From Letharia columbiana (lineage: Eukaryota > Ascomycota > Lecanoromycetes > Lecanorales > Parmeliaceae): a stretch of DNA of 64,000 nucleotides. A program made the translations under genes and the position numbers. Below, in pieces: positions 9,619 through 20,200 of the stretch; the stretch's first letter is position 1, and every line of letters begins with the position of its first letter. The notes below the pieces were generated by a model. That model searched no databases. It saw nothing but the letters and a program-made list of their open reading frames with translations, and was not told where the DNA came from. The DNA lies in contig NW_023501077.1 in assembly GCF_014066305.1 (NCBI RefSeq), forward strand, positions 295,001 to 359,000, written 5' to 3'.

Positions 9619-12216
9619 ATGAAGGCTAAGATTATCCACCCGCAGGGCCTGGGTACTAGCGATGCAGTTGACTTTGACTCGATGTGGGATGTCTTAGCCT
9701 CCTCACTTCGAGAAATACACACCAAGAACGCCTCTAAGCTGTCGTTCGAGGAGCTCTACCGCAACGCCTACAAGCTTGTGCTCAAGAAGCGGGGTGAGAC
9801 CCTTTACATCAGGGTGAAGGAGTTCGAAGCAGAATGGCTCGCAAACGAGGTGCAACCAAGGATCATAGAAGAGCTCTCCCAGACCCTCCTCCTCGCAACA
9901 TCTGGAACACAAATGATTGCCACAGCCAATGAGAAAAGAGTTGCAGGAGAGAAGTTACTGAGAGCTCTGAAGCAAGCATGGGAGGATCACAATCTTTGCA
10001 TGAATATGACTACTGATGTCCTGATGTATATGGTGCGCCGCCTCTGGAGCCTTAAAGGAGGCCGTGAAACGAGGATTGTGTGACTGACTAGTAGGCAGGA
10101 TCGTGTTTACTGTAAAGATTTTCGGAAACCGTCGATATTCTCTGCCTCCATGGGGCAGTTTCGCGATCACGTACTGAGAACTCCTCTCTCTGACAACCCT
10201 GATGACCAAATTAGCATTGCCCATATCCTCAATGCCGTTATGTTGGATCAAGTGCAAATGGATCGAGAAGGCGATATAGTCGACAAATCACTCCTGAAAT
10301 CCTGTGCCTACATGCTAGAGGGTCTTTACGAAACAGAAGATGAGGATGAGTCTACTAAGCTGTACCTCACAAGCTTCGAGCCTGAATTCCTAAGAGCGAG
10401 CGAAGAATTCTACCGCCTAGAAGGCGCCAAACTATTATTAGAAGCAGATGCCGGGACGTTCTGTAAAGATGCTAGGAAACGAGTCAACGAAGAAGAGGAC
10501 CGATGCAGATCGACTCTGTCTCCATTGACCTTGACGAAGGTCAAAAGCGTGGTCGAAACTGAGCTCATCAAGAAAAATCTCCCGGAAGTAATAGCGCTTG
10601 AGGCCAGTGGCGTCAAGTACATGCTGGACAATGAGCGGCTCTTGGAGCTTGAGTTAATATACGAGTTGAGCGCAAGGGTCGATCCGAAGAAAGAGGAGCT
10701 GAGGAAGGCCGTTCAGGCTCGCATTCTAGAGATGGGAAACGATGTGAACAAAGCTACCGCTGCTGCAACGCATACTCTACCAAAACCCTCGGACCAAGAC
10801 GGCGACAAAGCTGAGGGGGAGGAAAAGGCATCAGAAAAGCCAGTAAGCCAGCAAACCACAGCAGCCATCAAATGGGTCGATGATGTTTTGCAGCTGAAAG
10901 AGAGATACGACCACGTGCTCACCGAAGCTTTCAAGTCAGATCAAGGTTTACAAACTGCTTTCTCGCGCAGCTTTACGGACTTCATAAACGCCTTTGAGAG
11001 AAGCTCTGAGTATCTCTCACTCTTCTTCGACGAAAACATGAAGAAGGGCATCAAGGGTAAGACAGAGAACGAAGTTGATCTGCTCCTGGACAAAGGTATT
11101 ACTTTACTACGGTACATCCAGGACAAGGACATGTTCGAACGATACTACAAGAAGCATCTGTCGAGACGGTTGCTGATGAAGCGCTCCATCAGCATGGATG
11201 CCGAGCGCCAGATGATATCCAAGATGAAGATGGAGGTTGGGAACACGTTTACGCAGAGGATCGAAGCAATGTTCAAAGATATGGCTGTCTCCGCAGATCT
11301 CACGTCCAACTACAAGAGGCACGTGGCTGAACTGGGAGATCCTGATCCAAAGAGGGCGGAAATCGAGGTCAACGTTCTGACCAGCACGATGTGGCCGCTC
11401 GAAGCTATGGCGCCCTCTTACAACGACGGAGAGGATCGACCACGATGCATCTTCCCACCCCAGATTGAGAGAATCAAACAAGGCTTTGAGAAGTTCTACC
11501 TCGACAAACATAGCGGACGCCAACTTACCTGGCAGGCAAATATGGGTACTGCAGATCTCCGAGCCTACTTCCCAGAAATGAAAGGGGCCAAGAAGACAAG
11601 AGAGATCAATGTATCGACGTACGCGATGGTCATTCTTCTTCTGTTCAACGATCTACCTCCAGGCGGGTTCATGACGACGGAAGAGATTCAGGCACGAACG
11701 AACATACCCCTCAACGAGCTGACTCGAAATCTTCAATCGTTGGGCGTGGCGCAGAAGACGAGAGTCCTCCGCAAGGAGCCTATGAGCAAAGACGTCAAGA
11801 TTGATGACAAGTTCTACTTTAACGAGACGTTCTACTCGCAATTTCAGAAGTTCAAGATCGGCGTGGTCACGAGTGGCAATAAGGTAGAGGACTCTCAAGA
11901 GCGCTCAGAGACAGAGAAGAAGAATAATGACACTCGGGGGGGTGTGATTGAAGCTGCTATTGTGCGGATCATGAAGTAAGTCTTTTCCTTTCTCGACGGA
12001 GAAGTCTTGGCAGAGCACAACGCTGACGCAAGTCTCTACAGGCAACGCAAAGAATTGTCCCATCAGAAGCTGATCGCCGAAGTGATCCAGCAACTGACAG
12101 CAAGATTTATGCCAGATGTCAACATGGTAAAGAAGCGAGTTGAAAGTCTTATAGAGAGGGAGTATCTGGAGCGAATTGAGGACCGAGAGCCAGCAGCATA
12201 TCGGTATTTGGCATGA
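9619..12216 (+). CDS. cul3: Cullin-3, scaffold of BTB-type ubiquitin ligases
   Basis: Scaffold of CRL3 ubiquitin ligases: the N terminus binds BTB substrate adaptors and the C terminus binds the RING protein Rbx1. Exons 9619-10032, 10099-11975 and 12042-12216; 821 residues. The N-terminal segment IHTKNASKLSFEELYRNAYK is the CUL3-type start. The cullin homology region includes YYKKHLSRRLLMKRS and DRPRCIFPPQIERIKQGFEKFY. The end has the neddylation domain, IVRIMKQRKELSHQKLIAEV then REYLERIEDREPAAYRYLA. The Nedd8 acceptor lysine is about residue 764 and its codon is split by the second intron. A Glu/Lys-rich insert near residues 340-370 looks disordered. BTB proteins encoded at 37.8 and 44.3 kb belong to the class that can serve as Cul3 partners, but nothing here shows they do. 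Confidence 0.96.
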
Positions 12217-12872
12217 GATATCCCAATGCTTCTTACAGCTATGATATAATGCGATGAAATCGTTTCTATCAAGCATTTAGCGTGGAGTGAGATGGCATTG
12301 GGGCGTTGGGGCAATGGTGATATATTGGCTGTGATGAAGTGGCGCGCTCCACAAGCCGAAGCTAGAGCAATACAGGTGCAGAAGGTCTTGAAGTGAGATA
12401 CTGTTTCCGTGCCATACTGTAAAGTATCTTACCATACCTTACTTCCAAGTCTCCGCGGTCCCGTAAAGTATTTTAGTCTCATAAAGTACATACTTATTCA
12501 TGACTTGCGCAAGCGCCGGAAGCGCCCGCCATTGCTCCGAAGCAAATCTGGAGAGTGAGGCGCCAATCTTCTCATCTTCCTCCCTTACATCTTCGAGACG
12601 CTCTGCAGCAAGTGAAGGAGAGGTGTGGGGAGTGCACGATATCCTAGTAATTCACCTTCTCCACGCCTTCTCCACCTTTTCCTTTCCTTTACTTCATCGT
12701 CACTCCTTTGCCTTTGGTGCTGTCTCTGGCGTCGCATTTGGCAGGGCGCCCGGCTTTCAGAAGTTAGAAGCCTCATCATCCAGTTTATATCCGAGAGAAG
12801 TACCCGCCTTCGGCAATGCGTCTTTGATAGCTTTTTGGAAGACATCAATACCCAGAGCACACCCGTGTGAGC
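12217..12872. other. Intergenic; promoter region of lsm12 with GTAC/TAAAGTA motifs
   Basis: Holds the cul3 3' flank and the lsm12 promoter. Between 12420 and 12495 there are several copies of TAAAGTA- and CCTTAC-type motifs in both orientations. A pyrimidine-rich block follows at 12655-12715. Reading frames on both strands here look non-coding. Confidence 0.4.
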
Positions 12873-13780
12873 ATGGCCGAGAGTACGAAGCGCCAGAATA
12901 ATGCAGCAGGAAAAGCTCCGGTTGCGACGCCTAATGTTGGCCAGCTCGTAGCGCTCGAGACTGCGATGAGTGGAGCTATTGGTGGAAAGTAAGTACTACT
13001 TGATGCCGCCTCTTCTTCGAGCATGCAATTCTTATGCAATGCCCATTATGCCGCCGTCTATACTCTTCCATGCTCCGCCTTTTCAGCCACCATTGCTCAA
13101 GCTAACCACCCTCCCCACAGAGTTCGCGTCCAAACCACCGTCTCCGCGCATCCCACCCTCGAAGGCACCCTCTACACTATCTGCCCCCTCACCCACATCG
13201 TCGCCCTCTCCACCACTCCTCCAAACACAATCCATCACCTCCTCTCCCTCCCATCTATAACAACGCTCACCATCCTCTCCCCACCCCCCTCAGTTCCAGC
13301 GCTCCCACCGTACCTCTCTACCACGGCCCTCCACGCCCGCGCAGCAGCCGCTCTGCAGCGCGCCCACGAAAAAGCTAGCAGGGTCAATAGGAATGTCAGT
13401 AAAGAAGCGCAGGAGATATTCGATGCGATCAGCAGGATGTTGCCGACAAGGTGGGATGGGAAGGATATTGTGGTCATGGATCAGGTTGTCGTCAAGGGCC
13501 CAGGGTATAGAAGTGAGGACTGTAGGGCGGGGAAAGAGGCTGGGTCGGCGTTGGCTAGGGTGAAAAAGGTGGTGAGTAATTTTTTTCTGCTCGCAGGATA
13601 GGAAAGCAATGTTTGCGAGTTGCCTGCTATTGTGGTCCAGTGTTGCTAATCAAGTGATACCTATAGCTCGAGAACGAACGCAAGAAACTTGCGCAGCGCG
13701 AGCCCAAGGTGCCCAAGCCTGTCATACCGGCCGTTCCTGCCATTCCAACTTTCTCCGGAGGACCCAGGAAGGGAGGATGA
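12873..13780 (+). CDS. lsm12: LSM12-like protein (LSM plus anticodon-binding AD domain)
   Basis: Three exons, 12873-12988, 13121-13571 and 13667-13780; 226 residues. The N-terminal segment (residues 17-110) has the LSM-like pattern GQLVALETAMSGAIGGKV, then VRVQTTVSAHPTLEGTLYTI and CPLTHIVAL. The C-terminal half, HARAAAALQRAHEKASRVN then AQEIFDAISRMLPTRWDGKD and IVVMDQVVVKGPGYRSEDC, is the AD domain. LSM12 proteins associate with ataxin-2/Pbp1 and poly(A)-binding protein in stress-granule and translation control. The last exon adds a short Lys/Pro tail ending GGPRKGG. Splice joins agree with family conservation. High confidence in family; cellular role inferred from it. Confidence 0.9.
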
Positions 13781-14248
13781 TTTATACCAGATTCAACATC
13801 AACTCGATACGAACGAAGGATTGTGAATCAGTATTGCAATGGAATTGTGAACAAGTATATGGAAGGGAACCGAACGAGTTAGGTTTGGCCCCTGCCATGG
13901 ACGACCAACGTATGTATCGGTCTGTCTTATATCTCCAACGAAGGTGGATTGAGCTAGTAGTGCCGTCGGGGTTCAAAGATTGTGGATATCTTGAAAGGCA
14001 TTAAAGGTATTCAGGGCCTGATAGTCAATATCGCTGCTGGGTAGCCAACCATGATATCAAGTAAATAGTAAAATCAATGGATAATACTGAATGGGGCAAT
14101 CTCTGATGCCAAAAATCTGACTGCACTAGCCAGCCTTGTGGTATCTACAATTTCATCACACATTGCAGCATAAGATCATACATGCAGCTTTTCTTTTCCC
14201 ATACTCCTCTCGCTATGCAAAATCAGCCAGTCATATTTTACTCCATCA
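13781..14248. other. Intergenic between convergent lsm12 and utp20
   Basis: 3' flanks of two convergent genes. A few frames are open for 60-130 codons but none has a recognisable product. AT content rises between 13990 and 14250. Confidence 0.4.
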
Positions 14249-17200
14249 TCACCAACCCCTCCTCCTCCCCCTCTCCTCCCCACCCCTCTCCTTCCTCCTC
14301 TCCTTCTTCCTTACCCCTTTCCTCCTCTTCCTCTCGCCCTCCCTCTCCGGCTCCGCCACCGCCCCAATCCTCCTCTTCACCCTCCTCCCCTCTCTCCTCT
14401 CCTTGACCCCCTCTCTCACTCTTTGCAGTATTGTCACATACCCGGTCGTTCCCAGCTTCTTCTGCAGCAACGCCATGAGTTCTTGGCTGTTGCTGACGAG
14501 CGTTTTGTAGCCGCCCGTGAAGGCCGTGTCGGAGGAAAAAGGGGTAGGAATAGCGGGATCCGTGAGGTTGTGGAGAGGGAGGAGGATGGCTGGGATATGG
14601 GGCTTTAGGGTTGGGAGGGGTACGTTGTTGGTGAGTGCGCCGAGGAGGGTGAGGCAGGCGTGGAGAGGGATTAAAGAAGGGGAGCGGGTTGTGAGGGGAC
14701 CACGGCGGAGGAGGGAGGAGGCGCGTTGGATGAGGTAGCCAAGTGCTAGTATGGTCGTAGATGTAGATAAGTCTTCTTCTTCTAGGCCATTTTCGTCCTC
14801 GGATCCTTCATCTTCGATGGTTTCTGCTTCAAGCTGTTGATCTTTCTGTGGCCAGAGCATAGATGTCTGTGCCATGATCTTGCCGAGGAAGACTAGATTT
14901 CGTACACTTTGGTTAGCGAGCTCTCCGCTCACGCCGGGCACTCTTAGCAAGCCTAGGGAAGCTCGCGTGACTCCTATGATCTCCTGTTCGCTGAGCCACA
15001 GACCGCCTGAGCCTTCAAGTGATAATGAAAGAGCTTCGTTGCCGACGTTATTCCTGGCGAAGTCCGCAAAATATGCACCCAGCAGTTTGGCAGCCGACAG
15101 CTTGACCCAAGCGTGGGGGAAGAAAAGACATTGACGCACACTCGCCCATAGAGGAGCCGTGCTTGCAGCGAGGGTTGAGGCTGAGAACAATTGGCATATC
15201 TTGGCAAATGCCTGCAAGGCGAAGTATAACAGCTCCCAGTCGGCCTCGGAAGGAGCTTTGAGATTGCTTTTGAGGATCTGCGTCAGTCGAGCCTGGAGAG
15301 GCGGGATCTCCTTCTCGCCTTTTGCACCATTCGTATCAAGATACAAGCAATACACCTGGAGCGCGACCCTGTTCAGAAGAGTCTCGTCGAACTGACCCAG
15401 CCAGGAACGAAGTAAGCTGAGGAACGATTGGGTGCGCTCGCTGTCCGCTCGCTCGAAAGTCTTCTTCAGTAGGACTCCAGCCATTTCTCGGCACTCGCTG
15501 GACTCGTCGTTGACTGTTACCATGACTAAGGGGACGAAGAAAGTTCCAACGACTTCTTGCACCAAGTCTTCTCCTAATTTGGTGAACAGGAGGTGAACGG
15601 CTTCCATGACTGACTGACGACCTTCCTGGTGTTTGTAGTCAAGGTTTCGGACGAGGAAGCTGAGCTGCTTGGAAAAGCGATCCTTGCTTTGGGGATATTC
15701 CATGACGAATTGGAAGTATGCGCCTCGGGCCATATCACGCGCGCCTCGGGTTTGATTGGTGACCATGATGACAGCGACAGCGTCGAGTACTTCATAGACC
15801 TCCGTGATCACGATTTTGCGAGTCATAGTGGCCTTCAGGAAGTTGAAAGCTACTCCCTGCTTATCAGGCTCTTCCAGGTCCGGAATGAGGCGTTTGAGAA
15901 GGTAGGCTAGATCTGTCTCTCTGATTTCGATCGTTCTTCGCTCCCGCAGGATAGCGGATACGAGCTTCAATGCTGCTTGTGCTAGCTCTACGTTTGTCGA
16001 TGTCGAGATTTTGACTAGTCTCACGCACTCGGCAACATATATGGCTGCACTGTCGTCTATAGCCTTCAGAGGCACCTTGATGATCGTAGTGAGCAAACGA
16101 AGGGTGGAGATTTGGACCTCTTCGTTGGATTGGACAATGCCATCGCCGATGATAGGAATGAAGCCTGCTAGATTTGACGGCGTCTGAAGAGCATCATGCT
16201 TATGTAGCACCATTCGAAGCACATCAAGGGAGAACTTAGCAAGCTTGTAGTTGTACGACGAAGTACTACCGCGGGAGCCAGCCTTGTTTGCTCCTTTATA
16301 ATTGATCAAGAAGCGTTTGGTACTGTGATCCTCTTTCGATTGCCTGCCGCTCGGAGTTTGTCCTGTCTTGTATACTTCTGCTATGATTTCGTGACAGAAG
16401 ACGAGTACCCGGCGATCTTGGATGGCTTCATTGCGAAGAAGGCCAACTCCGATGCGTCTCAGCAGCTCATCGATTTTCTTCACCATCCGCAGATCCAGCT
16501 TTTCCCCTAGCAGGGTCTGCAATGGGCGGATGAGGTGCACAAAGTTCTCCACCGTCGTATTCTTTGCCACAAGCTCCAGTGAATCGTAGCTTTTGCTGCT
16601 TTTTACCTCTTTCATCTTGCTTATGTATTCTTCTGCATCCTTTTCCAGCCCCGTAGCCCCGAAAATGTCGTCCATGACTACTGAGATAATCTGCGGGAGA
16701 CAATAGTCCAAATCGCCTATCTTGAATATCGAAGATGTGGCCACCAATATTGAATGCACCGTAAAAGACAAAACATGCAATTGGTACCCTCTTGCGAGAG
16801 CACTCCGCAACTCTTTCATGACGAAGCCAAGGTATTGAGGACCTATCAGAATCGATATCTCCACCAAGGTTTTACGAGTTAAGTCTCTCGACTCTTGTGC
16901 TCGGCTGCGGAGGATGTGACAAACATCCGTAAGAACAGGCGGCAATCGGTATTTCAGCCCACCATGAGGTAAGAGCTTCAGTAATTTGACGACTGAGACT
17001 GCGACAGGGACACGAAGGCTGACCGTAGACTCGTCCTTGTCATGAAGATACTTCTCGAGTGACGGCAGTAGATTGTCTGTCAGCTCACCAGCGAGGTTCT
17101 CCTGCCTCGGCATCGTAACAGCAAGCGTGCTGCCGTTGTGGACAGATGCTGGTGGTTCCGGATTGTCAGTATCCGGTTCACCGAAAGTGGTCAACGCTCT

Positions 17201-20200
17201 CTCCTTGTCCGCCGCTGCCAGGCTAAGGGCATCAATGACTACGCCCAGTAGCTTGATTACCGTTTTCTCTATATCTGGCTTGCTTTTGATGTAGCCACTA
17301 AATCTTCGAAACATAGCCCTAAATTGGGGCCACTCAAGCGACGAAGCTAGTGCACCAATCGTCACGACCGTCTCCGCGCTGAGATTGTTGGCGCCTTCGT
17401 CCTCGCCCTTGTCGAAGACGAAATGCTCAATCAGGGGTATGAAGAAGTGAGCTACGTTGACACTCCGAAGACCTCCTTGGCGTGCTTCTGTGGCTAAGCG
17501 GCGCAAGGCCCGGAGACGCCTATGTTGCTGGATGTGGAGGATGTTGCCAAAGAACGAAGCGTCCTCGTCATGGTTCACAAGTAGAGCGGACATGTCACTG
17601 ACCTCCTGCCATTCCGGATTGTGACGAATGAGATGAGCTGTAATGCTGAGGTACTCAGTGCGAACTAATTCAGATGGTTCTGAGACGCCATTGCGGAGAG
17701 CCGGCAAGAGTACCGTTCTGGTCAAATCTGAGGACTCAGTCTCTGCAGCGTCTGAAGAAACGACGTTCATCTCCACGAACCGACGGAGTGCGAAGGACGC
17801 ATTGGATCGTATTGCCAGTTCTTCATTGTCCTTGACGTAGAAAAGCATATTGAACAGGATCGGACGCCACTGCTTTGGAGTGAAGTCGCGGTACCTTATC
17901 TCATTGATGGCATTGAAAGCCTTCAGGCGTTCATCAAAGTCAGGCTCGTCGATCTTCCTTGGGGAGAAGGAGTTTAGACTAGTGCACAGTCGTGCAATAT
18001 CTTGCAGCTCGCCACCTTGCTCTGCCAGGACGGACAAAACTTTCGAGAGGATCAAACGATTTGCCCTATCCTTGAAATATCCGAATAGAGAAGAAATCGT
18101 GCAGAAGATCCAATATTGCAGATCTGAGGAGAGGGCGGAGCCAATCAAGGGGATAAAATGCTGAACTATCTGGAGAAGCTCGCCTTTGGACCTAGGGTTG
18201 ACTCGATGTGAGGGTTGATCGAGCAGGAATGTGCAGATCTCCAGTAGGTTATCCACTTGAGAGGAACCCTCGACCAGAGGCGCAAGCGCAGAAACAAGCT
18301 GGATTGCGGCAACCAAAAGATCTTTACTGGGGCTTTTGCGTAGTAGGCTTCCCATTCGATCAAGCATATTCTGCGCGTTCGGACGTAAGACGTCTTGTGC
18401 TATGAGCTCACTACTGGAGCCAGAGGAATTGTCCATTTCCAGGTCTTCAGTGATCGATGGCCTAGCGAGCGCGACGATCTTCCCAAGAATTTCTTCAATG
18501 ACAAACAGCTTGACCTGGTCTTTTGCTGAAGGAACATCCAAACAGTCAATGACCGACTTCATTGCTCTTGCATCATAGTCTACTAAAAATAATACGGTAT
18601 TTTTGGACGAAGCCCAAGTCGAGAAGAGCTGTAGTGTACCTGAAACCGATTGAGCTGTTTCAATGGGCAATGCATCTAGTCTTGGGCTCAGTAGCTCCGA
18701 GAAAATTGTGGATAGATAGGGCCGGAGCGTCTCAGCCGGACAGCATCGGAATAGTAGAGTTAGGCATTGCACGCCAATTTGTCGGACAGCCTTTGACAAT
18801 GAGATCTGCGAAACACCCTCGGAAACTTGGTCCGTTGCGCCCTTCTCAAGTCCGAGCCGTCGGGAGGCCCAGACTAAGCAATACAACAAGGCTTGAGTTA
18901 GGCTTTTGGCGAAGGGCGCGAGACGATCGCCGATAATCTCGAGCATGTCCTTTATCATATTGACCAACCCTAATTGTTTTCGAATGCTTATGATTTCTGT
19001 GCCAAACAGCTCTTCGTTCAATTGGGTGCCTTCCACAGATCTAACGTCGCGTAAACGGTCAAGAGCGATGCTAATGAAGTCCTGGAGATATATCTCATCT
19101 AGCCGGGAGAGAGCCTCGAGGACAGTCTTCCTTCTCCCAGATTGTCCTCTACTACCACTGCTCGCGCCAGATCCTGCAATCATTCTACCATAAAGCAGCC
19201 TCAACATCACTGGCATCAGCTCGGGAAGATGGTCCTCTTGTATGACGCTGTTCTGAGCATCCACGTGCACAAATGTAGATATCTCGTCCCGGAATCTGGC
19301 ATCATCTAGCAGATTTAGCAGGTTCTCTTGATAGAGTTGTATGCCCTGAGTCTTCCATGTGAGCAGAGCCTTGAGGGCAGATTTCTGGACCTCAGCGTCT
19401 CCATTGGTCAGCAGGCTTTGCAGTGCCAGAAACACATTGGAAGATCGATAGAGAACTTTGGGGTTATGGAAACAGCCAAAGAGATCCAGCATTGCTTTCT
19501 GGTCTTTCCGCTTAAGTCTTGAAGAAGTTGGATTTCCCCTCGCAATCGTTGAAGCTTCTGTGTCTTCCACAGGGCTCTCAGGATCTTGATCCAGCTCCTC
19601 GGCGGCCCATGACAGAAAAAGGGGTACGAGCTGCCTTGATCGCTTCTCTGCGACATGGGGGATTGCTAATAACACACGAAGAGCTAGACTGGGTGCGTTG
19701 GGAGCATGTTGCGGTGACAAAATATGAGTAGCAAAAAATTGGCGTCTTGACTTCTCAGCAGCCGTCGCAATTTCAATCGTTGCACGATCTATGAGTTGCT
19801 CCACTTGCATGAGATTTGAGCACTGAAAGTCAGTCAAGGAGCCTTGTTCCATTGGTGGGAGAGTTGACACATTAGTACTCCCATGTTCCAGGGCACGCTC
19901 TTGCAGCCACTCGAAAGCTAGTGCAGAAACGGCATCTTCCCCTGTCTTCGTTTCACATATCTGTTTTAGTGCAACGATCGCATCATCCCAGGCTTGGGAG
20001 AGTTTGAATGTGAGCATGCCGAAACAGAAATGGGGGATGGCTTTCTGCAGCCATTCATCTGACGACGCGGCTTCATACTGTGCTGATAGCCTGCGAGCAT
20101 GCATCGATATAGAACGAGCTGATTGTAGATCTAGCGGACTGTTTTCGATCGTCAATGCTGTGGTAAGGATATCTGCCTTTTCACCATGTTTTTCCGCGTA

